In this document: positions 48,772 through 61,151 of the stretch, piece after piece
How the letters are laid out: each line of letters starts with the position of its first letter
Numbering within the stretch: the first letter of the stretch is position 1
Source: Malania oleifera
Lineage: Eukaryota; Streptophyta; Magnoliopsida; Santalales; Ximeniaceae
Reading direction: 5' to 3'
NCBI RefSeq assembly: GCF_029873635.1
Contig: NC_080426.1
Coordinates: 56,631,673-56,695,672 of the forward strand
Length of the DNA stretch: 64,000 nt
Notes under the pieces: model-generated
What the model was told of the DNA's origin: nothing
The model's database searches: none
What the model saw: the letters and a program-made list of their open reading frames with translations, nothing else
Position numbers and translations under genes: made by a program

Positions 48772-50855
48772 TATTGACCTAACTAGGCTTTTCAATCCTT
48801 TTTTGATGATAACAAAACGAAGGATGCTTTAACATATCATATTAAGTTATGTGTTTTAGGTAAAAGAATTCTCAAGGTTGATAGGCTGAAGCTCAATGTT
48901 AATCTAGAGAAAGCTCCTCAGAATGCTGAAGGCAATGAATGACAAATGAAGAAGTTTAAGCGCAAGCAAACCCAGAGTCAAAAGTGAACCTCAAAAAGCT
49001 GAAGGAGGCTGAAGAATTTAAAAAGACCATAATTAGAAGAACTGTTGTAAGTACTTCAAAGCCAAATGCTAGTTAGATATGTGAAGCTCTCATAAGTCAA
49101 AAGAAACTAAGAAACACCTTGTTAAAAAAGCTTAAAATATGTTTTTTCTTTTTTTCATTTTGAAGCTCATTAGGCAAAGAGACTTAGAGACTTTAGTTTA
49201 AGTCTTGGAATACATTTTTCAAGGTTAAACAAGTTAATATTCCAAGATTAATTAAGCAAAGAAGAGTTTAATTCAACAATTTAATTAAATGAGGAAATTG
49301 TTCTTTGGAAAAATTTTGAATTTCAAAATTAGTTCAATAATTTAATTAAATGAGGAAATTGTTCTTTAGAAAAATTTTGAATTTCAAAGTTAATTCAATA
49401 ATTTAATGCTACCTAATTAAATGAGGAAATTGTTCCTTGGAAAAATTTTGAATTTCAAAAATAATTCAATAATTTAATTAAATGAGGAAATTGTTCTTTG
49501 GAAGAATTTTAAATTTCAAAATTAATTCAATAATTTATTGCTACCTAATTAAATGAGAAAATTGTTTTTTGAAAAATTTTGAATTTCAAAATTATTTCAA
49601 TAATTTAATGCTACCAAATTTAATGAGGACATTATTCTTTGAAAAAACCTATAAATACCTCTTTGGGTAGTAAAAAAAAAACATGATAGAGAATACACAA
49701 GAAAAGTGATCAAACAGTCAATACGCTGAAGTTCTTCATGCGCTGAAGTTCTCCTTGAGTTCCATTTGCTAACATCTTTTACGGGAGAGGAATTCTACAA
49801 TTTTGGTAGATTGAAAATATCAAAGCTCGATTCCGAGTTGCAATTCCATTTCTCTTTTAAAAGAACCATTGGTGACTTTTCTAATTTGCTTTGGTTTTTT
49901 GAAGTACAATTTACATCTCAATTTGTACAACTTGCTCTAAATTTTGAGAGTATTTTTTGTATGCAGAATTTATATTATATTCTTGTAGATTGTGACGATT
50001 CCAAGTTTTCTGGATCGTTGGCAAGGCGAGGGATTATCGCTTAAAGAAGTGCTGCTCTAACCTTCTGAAGGAGTGTGTAAAGGTATTATTCCACCCGGTA
50101 AAGGAACAAGTTTAGTGAATCCTTTGGTGGTTTTTCCAAAGGCGAGGACGTAGGCTGTGTTGAAGCCGAACCTCGTAAAATCCTCTGTCTCACTCTCTCT
50201 TTCCCTTACTCTTTATTTTCAGCATATTTATATTGCGTGGATGGTTTAAATTTGAAATCATATACACTACGTATATTTGGAAATCAAACAAACTTAAAGT
50301 TTAATTTTGATTTGGGTTGCAGAAACTGAAAGGGAGTACGTTGGTTAAACCATACTTTGCGAAAACCATACGGGAGTACGTTACTTGGTTAAAACACCCA
50401 AAGAAAATTAACTAAGAGTTTACTTGAATTCTGAATTTTGGGAAGAGTGTGGATGTGTGGTTGTAAATCATATAAAAGAAGCAAATTTATTTTAACAAGC
50501 ATATCATTCAACTACAGGGCTTGATTCATATTTATAAGGTATACATAAACAAAAAACCGTTCTAATTTCTTACTACTGTATATCTTAATTTTGGTTTGTT
50601 TGTTTGCTTTCAAATTGTGGTTGATTAGTTTGGATAGTGTGGTTGATTGAAAGGTTGTTTGGTGATTTAGTTCTTTAAGTGCTTGGGTTGTTGATTGTAT
50701 AAAAGAAACCAAGTTATTGTGTGTTTGACAAATTAAACAAACAAGTAAAAGAATTGGTTAAACAATAAAAGAAGTTAAGTATTCTTAAAAGGAATTAAAA
50801 AGAAAGTTTTTAAATTCCCAATTCACCCCCCTCTTGGGAAGCTATCCTAATTTCA
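48772..50855 (+). mobile_element. Solo LTR D' (copia, D-related), target duplication AATAC
   Basis: AATAC flanks it at 48767-48771 and 50856-50860. It starts TATTGACC, aligned with TGTTGGCC of LTR D (TG changed to TA), and ends ATCCTAATTTCA. The stretch 50090-50420 aligns with the reverse complement of LTR D (CGAGGACGTAGG, CCGAACCTCGTAAAA, GGGAGTACGTT). The U3 region differs: six AT-rich repeats of 61-71 bp at about 49265-49640 precede CTATAAATAC (49649-49658). Confidence 0.9.
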
Positions 50856-50860
50856 AATAC

Positions 50861-52652
50861 ATCATATGCATTGGACAGCTAAAGAAGCTTTATACAGGTA
50901 GGAACATGTGTTTTATGTTCCTAGCTTGACCCTTTTGTATTTGGAGCAAGTATTTTACGTATTTTTCATTTCTTTTTCTCTTCTACTCATTCTTTTTACA
51001 TTTTTCTTTCATGGTCAACTAGGGCAATTCTCACAACTTTTGTTGTCTTCATGCTACCAAAAGGAAATTAAACTCAAAAAGAAGTCCATGAAATAGGTCT
51101 ATCTCTAGGGGTGGCTCAATTCTCACGTCTTGAGTAGGCTACAAAACCTAGTTTTATATCTCCCCACTAGACATCACCGCTAGGCTAGCAAATGCAAAAA
51201 CCGAGACTAGCATGCAAGGAATATGTAAAGAAGGAAAGTTGAGTTCTGTGAACTAATAATTTTACGTCAAAAACTCTAAAAAAAAATTGAAAGGCTCAAC
51301 AAAACCTCACAAGGTGTCATAGTCGCCATGTGTGTTCTCTTACTGCTTTTAAGGAACCCTAAGTGCTATAAATCATGTGAAAGTGCGTCCTAGCCTTGTG
51401 CAGTACCATGTGAATACATGACTTTAAACAACAATATTAAAATGAATGAACCATTAGTCAACCCTCATAAAGTAGTAAAACAATACATCAACTATATCCT
51501 ATGAAACTACGCACAAGTAACTCACTACTTCATTAGTGAGCATAACAACAGGTACAACCAACAAAAGCATGGTGGGATACAAGAAAAGAAAAGAAAAAGT
51601 GTGCCTAAGCACAGTACATAGGTAGATAGCGTAAAAGGAATCCTAAGGGCTAGTCCTAATCCGAATTAGAATCATAAACAGGATAAGGATTATCAAGAGC
51701 ACTGCAAGGGGCAAATGAAGGAGTTACCACTGCAACAGCCACCACTTGTATCATTTCCACCATCAAATGGCGGGTTTATGGGATAAGAGAGGGGAGTGGC
51801 ATGGTTGGCCGAATTGTACTGAACAGCACCAACTAGGCAGATGTGCCCCCCTGCTCTGTAGAAGCTAGCGCAGCAGCTCGCACCAGGGTTGACTGAATAT
51901 CCTCAGGGGTCATCCTTGATACGCTTGTTACCCTCGAAGGTTGATCTTGCTCTCTTGAGGCCACTCACTCTCTTGAAGAAGACTTTTCCCTTGGTGGGTC
52001 TTGGTCCCTTTGTCGCTTGGTGGCTGATCGAGGCAAGTAAGCTTGCTTCGAGCCAGTTTAAGATCCTGAACATGTATGCATCTTCACAGGAAATCAACTA
52101 GGGGTGGCAAGAGAGAAAAGTGAAAAAAATGAAGAGACACGGGCGCAAAGAAACAACTAGCCAAAACCCTAATGCGCTATAATGAATCACCAGAGCTATG
52201 GCAAGTCACCGGAGGGATGCTAGAGGCTCGCCAGAGCTCTAAAGAGGTGAGGAAGGCTTGGGTGACTAGGTCGAGCTGAGGAGTGATGAGGGAGGGGTGA
52301 AGGGACTGAGAGAAATTGGTTTCGAGCTTCATAGGAAGAGGGTTTTAAACATGACTTATGATAGTTTCAACCAGGTCACGCTAGCTGAGTGTTGCTTATG
52401 CCTAGTTGCACCCCCAACTAATTCAAGAACATCTATGCTCGACTAGGTCGCACCTATGCGTGCTGGTCGCGCCCTAGTTGCACCCCAAACTATCCTAAAC
52501 ACTATTCTAAGGACTCTAGACCCTATCTACACTACACTATACAACTTAAGGACTCAAAAAAGAAAAAGGAAAAAGAATCAATACTCAGGCAGCCTCCCAG
52601 AAGCACTAAGTTTACCATCTTCAGCCAAACGCAATGAAAGCTCATGTCAAAC
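50861..52652 (-). other. Internal region of element F without recognised domains
   Basis: RT, RNase H and integrase would be expected here and are absent. A 64-codon minus frame (52097-51903), with HQATKGPRPTKGKVFFKRV, is preceded by a pyrimidine-rich stretch (52320-52100), but I do not recognise it. Confidence 0.5.
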
Positions 52653-53600
52653 TCACCAAGGTTCGAAACTAGGGGTTTCTTTCACCATTTCTTTGTTAAA
52701 CCATGTCTTACCTACCCACAGTCGTCCCTTTGAACTAGAGGCTAAATAATTAATTTCCAGAATCTGCTCATATGGGTCCTCCGGGCCAAATGTAGAGGGG
52801 CTCTTGGGCTGAAGTGTATCCTCTAGAGGGTCCCTCCATAGAATTGAGGGAGCCACTTCCTCAACATATTCATCAATCATGTGAACGTCCATAGCTTGGA
52901 CGTCATCGACTGGATGATAGGAGGCAAGGAATATATTCAGCCAGAGTTGCATATTACCAAAAGACACGTCCATAATCCCAGTCCTACATTGAATGCAAGC
53001 ATTAGTCATAGATAAGAATGATCATCCTAATAGAATAGGGATTAGGGTCTTGGTTGGGTCGGAGGGTTCCATTTTCAAGACTATGAAGTCAATAGGATAA
53101 TAGAACTCCTTGACTTTGACGAAGACATCCTCTATCACACCCCGGGGCTTTTTACTGATCGGCCGGTGAAACTCAAGTGACTAAGATGGTCTTCAGCTCT
53201 CCTAAATTAAATAGCTTATATACCGAGTAGGGAAGGAGGTTCACACTTGCACCCAAATCTAGAAGAGCCCTATTAATGGTGTAATCGCCGATTACACACA
53301 AGATAATTGGAGCGTCGGGGACTTTTAGCTTTAGAGGAAGGTGACCTAATAGAATTGAGCTCACATGCTTGGCCGGCCTCACTTGCTTGTTCATGTGCAC
53401 CCTCGACTTTCACTTCTATGTGCACAAGTCCTTAAGGAACTTGGCATATGTAAGCACTTGCTTGATAGCATCTAAGAGAAGAATATTGACCTTAACTTGT
53501 CAAAATGTGTCCATGATGGACTCAGTGGTGGCCTCCTTCTTAGATTTAGAGAGTGCATGAAGAGTTGCAGGGAATGACATTGTAAGGACATAATGGGGAA
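52653..53600 (-). pseudogene. Gypsy protease-region remnant (element F)
   Basis: The frame at 53400-53173 contains KVPDAPIILCVIGDYTINRA, then LLDLGASVNLLPYSVYKLF, the usual Athila/Tat protease-like segment; LGAS stands where the active D-T/S-G triad would be, as is common in this branch. 53009-52653 continues with NACIQCRTGIMDVSFGNMQL and an acidic linker (EVAPSILWRDPLED) that normally leads to RT. Stops separate these frames, and the RT that should follow is missing. Confidence 0.8.
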
Positions 53601-54002
53601 GTGTTCCATCATTGGAGAGGGTAGGTGTATCGATATCAGCTACCGGATTAGGAGAAAAAGGATCACATGGTTCATCATCAGGCTCTTCCCTCGTCTTCTC
53701 TCTACCCTTTTTCTTGGTCTAACTTCTCCCCTACCCTATTATTTACCTCCCTATCGCTTCGAAGAATGATCACGGCTTGGGCTTGCTCATTATATGACAA
53801 AGGTCTAGCAGTCGTCTCACATTTGACCCTATATTGGCCCTTAGGGTTCACTAGAGGCTAACTTGGAAACTTACCCTCATCTCTTCTACTCAAAGAGGTA
53901 GCTAGTTTCCCATGGTGGCTTCTAAGTTAGCAACAGACTGGGAGTGAGAGTGGAGTAATTTCCGATTTACTTGGCGATCAGCCTCAATGCCCTTAAGGGC
54001 TT

Positions 54003-55366
54003 TTAGCACCGTCTTCTGAAAAGAATTATATTTGGACTGAGGAGGAGATAGTTGCTAAAATGATGAAGATCTAAGAGCAGACATAATAGGATTTTGGGCA
54101 TTTTGATATGGGCGAGGATGTGGAGTAATGGATGATTGCTGAGGTCTTTGAGCTTAGAAACCCAGAGCTTGTGGCCTCCAGGAGAAATTAGGATGCTTAT
54201 TCCACCCAAGGTTGTATGTGTTCGAATAAGGATCATTGGATGGCCTATTGATCCAATTGTGGAGGGCCTGAACTTCCTCCTACACAAACTCAAGCGGGGG
54301 GAGGCGCATGGGGGCAATTATAACACATGTGTGAAGGATCAGAACAAATGGCACACACCTCTACACACACCACACGCTCTGGTTGCTATCCTAAGGACAA
54401 GAACTGGTCTAACTTTTTAACTATGGTGTGCAATGTGGGTGCAAGGTTATGGCTGGCTGCTAACTCATAAACCCCCTTAGAACTAGAAGATGAAGATTTG
54501 GATGGTCTATGAACAATAAAAGCATGCTATTGAGAATTTTCGGTGAGGTTCTCAAAGAGAGCCCAAGCCTCATTCTTGTGTTTGGTGAGGAAAGTACCTC
54601 CACAAGATGCATCTACCATGGACCGGTCTCACTCAGCTAATCCTTCATAGAAGGTCTGAACTAATTGCTACTTAGGGACTTGGTGATGTGGGCATTTGCG
54701 CAAGAGATCCCTAAAATGCTCCCATGTCTGGAAAAACAGTTCCCCATCCAATTGTGAGAAACTAGTGATGGCCTTCCTCAACTGGTTAGTCTTCCCAATT
54801 GGAAAGTACTTTTTTAAGAACTCATGTTGCATGGTGGCCCAATTGGTCATCGAGTTCAATTCTAAGGAATTCAGCCAATATCTGGCCTTATCCATCAGAG
54901 AGAATGGGAATAGTCTCAATCGGAGGGCATCATCATCAAAATTATATATTCGTATGGTGGAACAAATTTCAAGAAATTCATCAAGATGCTTATAACGATT
55001 TTCATTCAAATTCTCATAAAAGTTAGGAAGCATCGAGATGATAGAAGTCTTGATCTCAAATTGAGCCAACTCGACATCTGAAAATCGGATACAAGACAGC
55101 AAGGTGTATGTGTTGGGTGCGCAATAGTCTCTAAGGGGCCGAAGAGGTTGCTCCTCCACCACGGATTGGTGGGAAGCCTAAGGTTCTGAAATTTGAAAGG
55201 AAAAAACCGAATTACATTCAGCCATGACTTTAAGTTCGGACGACTCGGCTAACTCGGGACTAAAGGTAGATTTCCTAATGGACCTACGGGATCTCTCAAT
55301 CTCAGGGTCCATAGGAACTAACTCAGGAACCAAAGAGAGCAATCCCAGCATATACACATGCAGCAC
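54003..55366 (-). pseudogene. Gypsy gag remnant, Athila/Tat type (element F)
   Basis: The main frame (55162-54668) is a Retrotrans_gag-type capsid: LREYC-like start (LRDYCAPNT), then MLPNFYENLNENRYKHLDEF, LRLRLFPFSLMDKARYWLNS and TMQHEFLKKYFPIGKTNQL. Beyond a stop at 54668 the frame continues with QTFYEGLAE and a Ser-rich patch near 54490. A Cys-rich segment near 54350 (CAICSDPSHMCYNCP) may be the remains of the zinc knuckle. A preceding frame (55366-55178) encodes the N-terminal part. Several stops and shifts disable it. Confidence 0.85.
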
Positions 55367-55472
55367 ATAATTAAGACTTCAAAGTATCAAACAAAAAGAA
55401 AAATAAAAGAAAACAAATAAAAACAAAGTATAATACTCTAAACTAGAAATTGGCTTACAACCGTAACACGGT

Positions 55473-55489
55473 CCACGACAACGGCGCCA
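55473..55489 (-). other. Primer binding site, tRNA-Asp type
   Basis: TGGCGCCGTTGTCGTGG on the minus strand, five bases after the 5' LTR end of element F. It matches the Athila/Tat PBS except at two positions. Confidence 0.85.
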
Positions 55490-55494
55490 AAATT

Positions 55495-57058
55495 TGGTAG
55501 GCTCACCAAGGCTTGGGTCCTTAACTACCAAATATAAAATTAATAAACCTAACTACTCCCAAATTCAGTAGAATAGTGAGCAAGTCAAGTGACGATCCTT
55601 GAGTACTAGTGTGCAGTTGTTAACCACTTCTAGCCTAATTTACTACACTTCATGTAAAAGGTAAAAAGGTGAGATTTTGAAAAGGTTTTTCTAACAACTA
55701 CTTGAAAGCAGTAAATCTATATTAACACTACTCCTAGAAAGCATATCTTAGAGTATAAATCATGCCCAGATTGTCGTACATGCTAGCTATGTCTGGTTAG
55801 CTATCCATCTTAGGCTAACGACTAAGAAAACCATTAGATGGCATAGAGTAGTGAAGGTGCACCAATCGTCCGAAGCACGATCGGGAACCAAGGTATACTT
55901 ACTCACAACAATCACGAGATCACCTTGTACATGAATCGTAGCCTAATCCGTATAAGTGATTGAATCCCTAGCTAGGCTATCCTTTACCCTAGGGTATCAT
56001 CACACTCAAAGATGTAAACTTGCATGGTATTGAAATGAAATCAGTAAAGAAAGCATGTAAAGGAAATCAATAAAAGAAAGCATGTAAAGGAAAACATGAA
56101 AAAAATCATTCAATTGCAACTCGAACGTCTGTCCCTAACGACCGAGAATACAATCGAAATACCATATATCTATGCGGCAACCCAAGGAACTCACAGGTTG
56201 TCACAAGCCTTCGAAGAATCCTTGCACAAACCAATATAGGAATTGAAAAGAAAAACACTAAATCCTACTCTACGTGGCTCTCAATGGCTTCCTGGGCTTG
56301 TCACTAACCTAAGAGAGGCCAAAGAGGAACCCTAAGAACATAAACAAAACTATTATTTATACCCAAAAGGGCTTATAAGGTTTAAAATTCAAAATATGAA
56401 AGTTATGAAAAAATCTCCTGCAAAAGATCGTCGATGTTGACCTAGTTGCACCCATAGGTTCCCCTGGTCACGCCTTGGTCAAGGCTCCCAAAAATTTTGG
56501 GATTCACACTTTCACCTTCTCAACCTAGTCGCACCCTTGGGTCTTGCTGGTCGAGATTATGGTCGAGACTTGCAGGATCTCAGTCTTCAGGAAAGTTCAG
56601 GATCTCGACTTGGTCACCTTTCAAGGTCTCCCTTGTCGAGCTGTTGGTTGAGACTCTCAGTATCTTTGGCTCAGTCAACTTTAGTATCTCAACCTGGTCG
56701 CCCCTAAGAGTCACTTGGTCGAACACTCGGTCGAACCTTGCAACAATTCACTTTCAGTCTTGAACCTTGGAGTCTGCAACTTGTGACCTGGTCGCACCAC
56801 ATGGTCGAATAAGGCTTCTTTCCTTTGATGCATTGAGACTCTAGGGGTTTGGTTGAACATCTGATTTGAGATTTGTGCTTCCCAAATACTCCCTTGGCTT
56901 CTCGTATTACTTAACTCCTCGATTTTAACCTGTTTTTCCTAAAACATGAACAAACCTTACATGACTCTGAACTATGATAACAAGGGGTATTTACAAGATA
57001 AATGAAAACAAAACATAGGTAGATGGGGGCCTAAAATAGTGAATTTAGGGACTCATCA
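55495..57058 (-). mobile_element. 5' LTR of element F
   Basis: 1564 bp. Compared with the 3' LTR it has an extra GGTCGAACACTC unit near 56720 and about 25 extra bases near 55650. The GGTCGCACC-type repeats are at 56435-56810 and the minus-strand GTATAAATAA box at about 56363-56354. Confidence 0.9.
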
Positions 57059-58058
57059 GCAACAAATCCCTACAAGGTCAATACAGACCCAACAAAAAGG
57101 CCTTTAGCTAATCTCAGTATCGTAACACTCTGAGAAACACATGTCCCACTGAGATTCCACCCAAATAAAGAAGAAAAAAATATAGAATAAGAAAAACTTC
57201 AAAGGTCTTTTCCTAGCTTACACAATTATGTTCTAAAACTCAGAATTCGTAAACTTAGAGAGACTTAATAAAGTTCCAACCTATTAAAAAGATACTGGAT
57301 GAATACATTATGAATTATATAATATAAAAAAAAAATGCAAATTTAGCTAACCAAGATAGTGAAGACTCCTCCAAGAAGTGTATTTCAATTAATTTTCTTC
57401 AACCTAGTCGTGCTCAAACATAGTCTTCCTAGAGCAGCAGATTTAGTTTCTACAATAAATGTCCAACAGCTTTAGAATTCCATGTCTATGGAAAAATTTC
57501 CTTCACAAATATGAATTTGGAAACCTCCAATCTCATCAAATTTTCTTGGCATCTTCATTAAAAATATGAACTTGAATATTCTTGTCAGGAGCAATTACAA
57601 TATCTATTTAAGATCACAATTAATTATACAGAATAATTTAAATGGATAAGTGAGTTACAGTATAGTGTTTGTTACTGCATCTACAGAAGCATTTGCAATT
57701 GCATCTGGGACTACATCTGCAAGTGCATCTATGACTACATCTATAAACGCATCTACGATTGTACCCTTGGTCGCTGCTCTCTACTCTCTTAGCATGAAAT
57801 GTACAGCATTAGCCTGCTTGTAAGGCTCCAGGCAGCAACAGTTGTATTATTTTATTGTACTACTATAAAATTTTAAGGCATACTTGTGAAAAATTCGTTT
57901 TATTTTTCATTTACAATTTTCTCAATAATTTTAAAAATATTACCTAAATTTTCTCAATAATTTTAACAATTCAAAGATGTTTTTTGACTTCTAATTTGGA
58001 AAACTAAAAAGGTGATATTTTCAAAATTATTTGAAAAACTAAAACAAAACTGGATGTG

Positions 58059-58111
<53 letters not shown>

Positions 58112-58352
58112 CCACACCAGCAAATGAATAGAACAGAAGCATTCTCCACTTCAACTCTAGGGGCAAATGCATTACAGGCCTTCAACTCATGAAACACATT
58201 TGTGCTGCTGTGTCCGGAAATCAAAGTTCAAATAATCTATTATGCTCTTTACGCATGTACTCCATTAATGAAACAAATTAAAACAGAATAGAGATTTAAT
58301 CAAGCAAAATTCTGGAAATTCAATCAGCCCCATACATTTTAAGGTACATTAT
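57059..58352 (+). other. Intergenic flank downstream of the RCC1 gene
   Basis: There is no gene. A minisatellite of about 18 bp (GCATCTA..ACTACATCTA-type) lies at about 57663-57765 and a (GA)n microsatellite at 58063-58109. The part near 58352 is presumably the 3' UTR of the RCC1 gene. Confidence 0.55.
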
Positions 58353-59615
58353 TTATTCAGAAGTCAGAATTAGATTGTGGTCGAAGCCTGAAACTGCTTG
58401 TAAAACCTCAACATCCTCCAAGCAGTCGAGCAAGCTTGGCTCAACTTCATTAGCTGAGCTTCCTAACCCAAGCCTACCATCTTTACCACAGCCCCAAGTC
58501 CACACCTCTCCCTTAGATGTGAGGGCAATAGAATGTACGCGGCCTCCAGACACTGAAACAGGCCTCTCACCAGCCAATCCATCAACCACTAAAGGACGGT
58601 TATCACGCCCTGCCCTTCCAAGCTGCGAACTTCCATTCCATCCCCATGAAAGAATGCTTATGGAATCCTCTATGGCCTCTGATGATCCAACCCGACAAAT
58701 TGCAAAAGAGTGGCCAAGGCCTGATGCAACAGCCAAGGGACGGAAGCTTATTTCAACTGGCAGCATTCCCAGACCTTGGCTTTCCCTTCCCAACTGACCA
58801 TACACATTGCTTCCACAGCTCAGCAGAGCACCATCACCTGAAACAATACATAATTAGAACTTACAAACAAGAATTGGCCACATCCCACAGCGCACGCATT
58901 TTTTAAATTTTAACTTACTGCAGAGAACTAAGGAATGATCAAGCCCACAGGCCACGTCTACAACTTCTACACCACATAGTTCTTCCAATAGAGAAGGCTC
59001 CCAGGTAATTGGTAAGTTTTTCTCTTTCTCTATTGCTTCCAAGACCAAATTCTCTGCAACTTCCAGTGATGAACTTGAGACTTGTGTCACTGTGTAGGAA
59101 TCTGCACTGGGACTCGAAGACATCTCCGAGCCTCTTCCAATCTGACCTAATCTACCATCAGCTGAATAACCCCAGCCAAACAATTTTCCATCCTCAGTTA
59201 GTGCGAGAGCATGGCCCCAACCAAGTGATACCTGTTAGAATAAGAGTCATCCCGGTAAATTTTCCTTCATATGAACAAAAAAAAGCATTAGCATCCATCG
59301 CAGCATCCATGTCATTAAACCCAATGAGACCAATAGCAAGCCAATTGACCATCAGTATGTACTATATATTTCTACCTTAAGCATGATAAAGAGACCACCT
59401 TCACTATCTTTTCTGCTGCTAGTGCTTCAACTCTAGAAGGCACAATGGCCTCTGTAACATCTTTCCCAAGGCCAAGCTGTCCATGCTTTGACTTTCCCCA
59501 CACCCACAAAGAACCATCACCTCCTACGACAGTAGAAATAACACCAGATGCAAAAGCAGCCTTAACTTCTATTTGATCCAACCCTTCCACCTTTTTTGCT
59601 TCGCTCCATGAATCT
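58353..59615 (-). CDS. RCC1-repeat protein, last three exons (5' part not found)
   Basis: Exons on the minus strand: 59615-59399, 59231-58919, 58837-58353 (stop TAA). All junctions are GT..AG (donors GTGGTC and GTAAGT, acceptors GCAG, ACAG and TCAG) and the phases fit, giving about 337 open residues. RCC1 beta-propeller repeats are clear: GDGSLWVWGKSKHGQLGLG, SLGWGHALALTEDGKLFGWG, ACGLDHSLVLC joining SDGALLSCGSNVYGQLG, SGLGHSFAIC, SWGWNGSSQLGRAG, then VHSIALTSKGEVWTWGCGKD and the C-terminal SGFDHNLILTSE. RCC1 propellers act as scaffolds or GEF-like domains; in plants the family includes UVR8 and organellar splicing factors, and I cannot say which this is. A seven-bladed protein needs roughly 100 more N-terminal residues. 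No such exon is visible to 61000; it may lie past the window or be lost. Confidence 0.9.
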
Positions 59616-61151
59616 CTGCAATCAAGCAAACTCAAAATTACAGCTATACATTGAAGTATAAACATTTATTCATGACTAACTCTGCAGAATGGGCAGCACA
59701 GAAAGTTTTTCATTAGAAACACAAAACAAAGCAAACAAAGCATGTTCTTTATTATTTGCCTTCCAGGAATATTAACAGATTGACTGCTGGACAAAATTGA
59801 TTTGAGAAAAACAGGATAACATTTTACAAAGAGAAGAAAAGAAAACAGAAATTCTTTGCAGGATTATAATTTTATTAAAGCAGGAAACTGCAGGGAAGCT
59901 CAAATTTATAAATCTAGCATACACCAAAAAGCAAAGAAAACACACCCAAAAAAAACACAATACATCATTACATCCTCCTACAATCACCCAGAAAGATGTC
60001 TAGAGACAACACAACCGAAAAAGTAAACTTTCACCCTAGGGCTGAGCATCAATTTGGGTCAAAGCACCAAGTCGATCAGACCAAGAATTGACATACTGAA
60101 AGTTCAGTTTGGGTCATGGTTTGGAACATGTAAAACCTGACCCAAACCACCAAATGCAACCAATATACACTACCCAAAAAGATGTCTAGAGACAACACCC
60201 AACCAAAAAAAGTAAACAATCACTCCAGGGGTGAGCATTGATTTGGGTCAAAGCGCCAAACCAACCAAACCAATAATTGACAAACAGGCAGTTCAATTCG
60301 GATCACGGTTTGGAACATGTAAAAACCAACCCAAACCGCCAAACCATATGGAAATATATAACCTTTCATTACTTTCATGTTTTATACTCTCTTGTAAAGT
60401 CCTAAGTAGATCTTTCATGAGGTACTTTGTGTGTGTGAGAACCAATGTTACCTAGAATGTGGAACGTTTTGGTTCGTGGAATAGGAAAGGGATCACAGTA
60501 TAGCACATGCTCTAAACGGGGTATACTTAATTAGATATATTGGTGGAAAAAAAAGTAATGATAGTTGTATAGTTTGGAGAGGATGTTGAGCTAGCTGTAT
60601 TGAAATCTAGATGAGATTTTCTACTGCAGAATAGATTAATAATGATAAAAATATAATTAAAATGTGATGATTCTCCACTTTATCTAAAAAAAAGTTGGGT
60701 TATGTGAAAAATATTGAACTAAAGCCTTGGATCATTAGATCTAGTGTTTTGGAACGAAAATGTACCACTTTTTGGAGCATTTGCACCAATACATGGTTCC
60801 ATAGGGTGTTAGCATTTTCTGGTAACTATGGCGTGAGCATTGTAGTGCTTTATTTTTGTTAAGATTTGATTAAAATGAATGACCTAACTTGAAGATAGGT
60901 CTCTCCCTCTATTTATATTACAAATTAAATGCATTCTAATGACAATAATACCTTACTTAACTCTCACTAATTAACATACTAACACTGATATGCCCTAAAT
61001 ATATCAGCTTATAAAAGGAAGTCAAAACCCAACAATCACTACCCAAGTCAAATCCTATGGTAAAAGCAATTAGCTCTAGATCCACACTGGCGCCCTAAAC
61101 GCCTAAAGTGTCCACGCTAGCGCTCTAACTCACAGCTCCAACTCTGGCCCT
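59616..61151 (-). other. Intron or 5' flank of the RCC1 gene, with a tandem duplication
   Basis: A block of about 185 bp is present twice in tandem, 59986-60170 and 60171 to about 60345, both starting ACCCA(G/A)AAAGATGTCTAGAG and containing GGTTTGGAACATGTAAAA. The rest is AT-rich with no recognisable exon on either strand. A transition to retroelement sequence occurs before about 61150. Confidence 0.55.

Larger units (their letters stand above)
46524..57058 (-). mobile_element. Ty3/gypsy element F (Athila/Tat-like), two LTRs, pol-less
   Basis: LTRs at 55495-57058 (5') and 46524-48035 (3'), flanked by GCAAC at 46519-46523 and 57059-57063. The PBS after the 5' LTR (55489-55473) reads TGGCGCCGTTGTCGTGG, two changes from the tRNA-Asp-type PBS used by Athila/Tat elements. 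Internally there is gag, then a protease-region remnant, and no RT, RNase H or integrase. A solo LTR D' with duplication sits inside. The LTRs differ at many positions, which suggests an old insertion. Confidence 0.92.

Noticed and set aside
58375-58797. 140-codon plus-strand ORF
   Set aside because: Antisense shadow of the last RCC1 exon.
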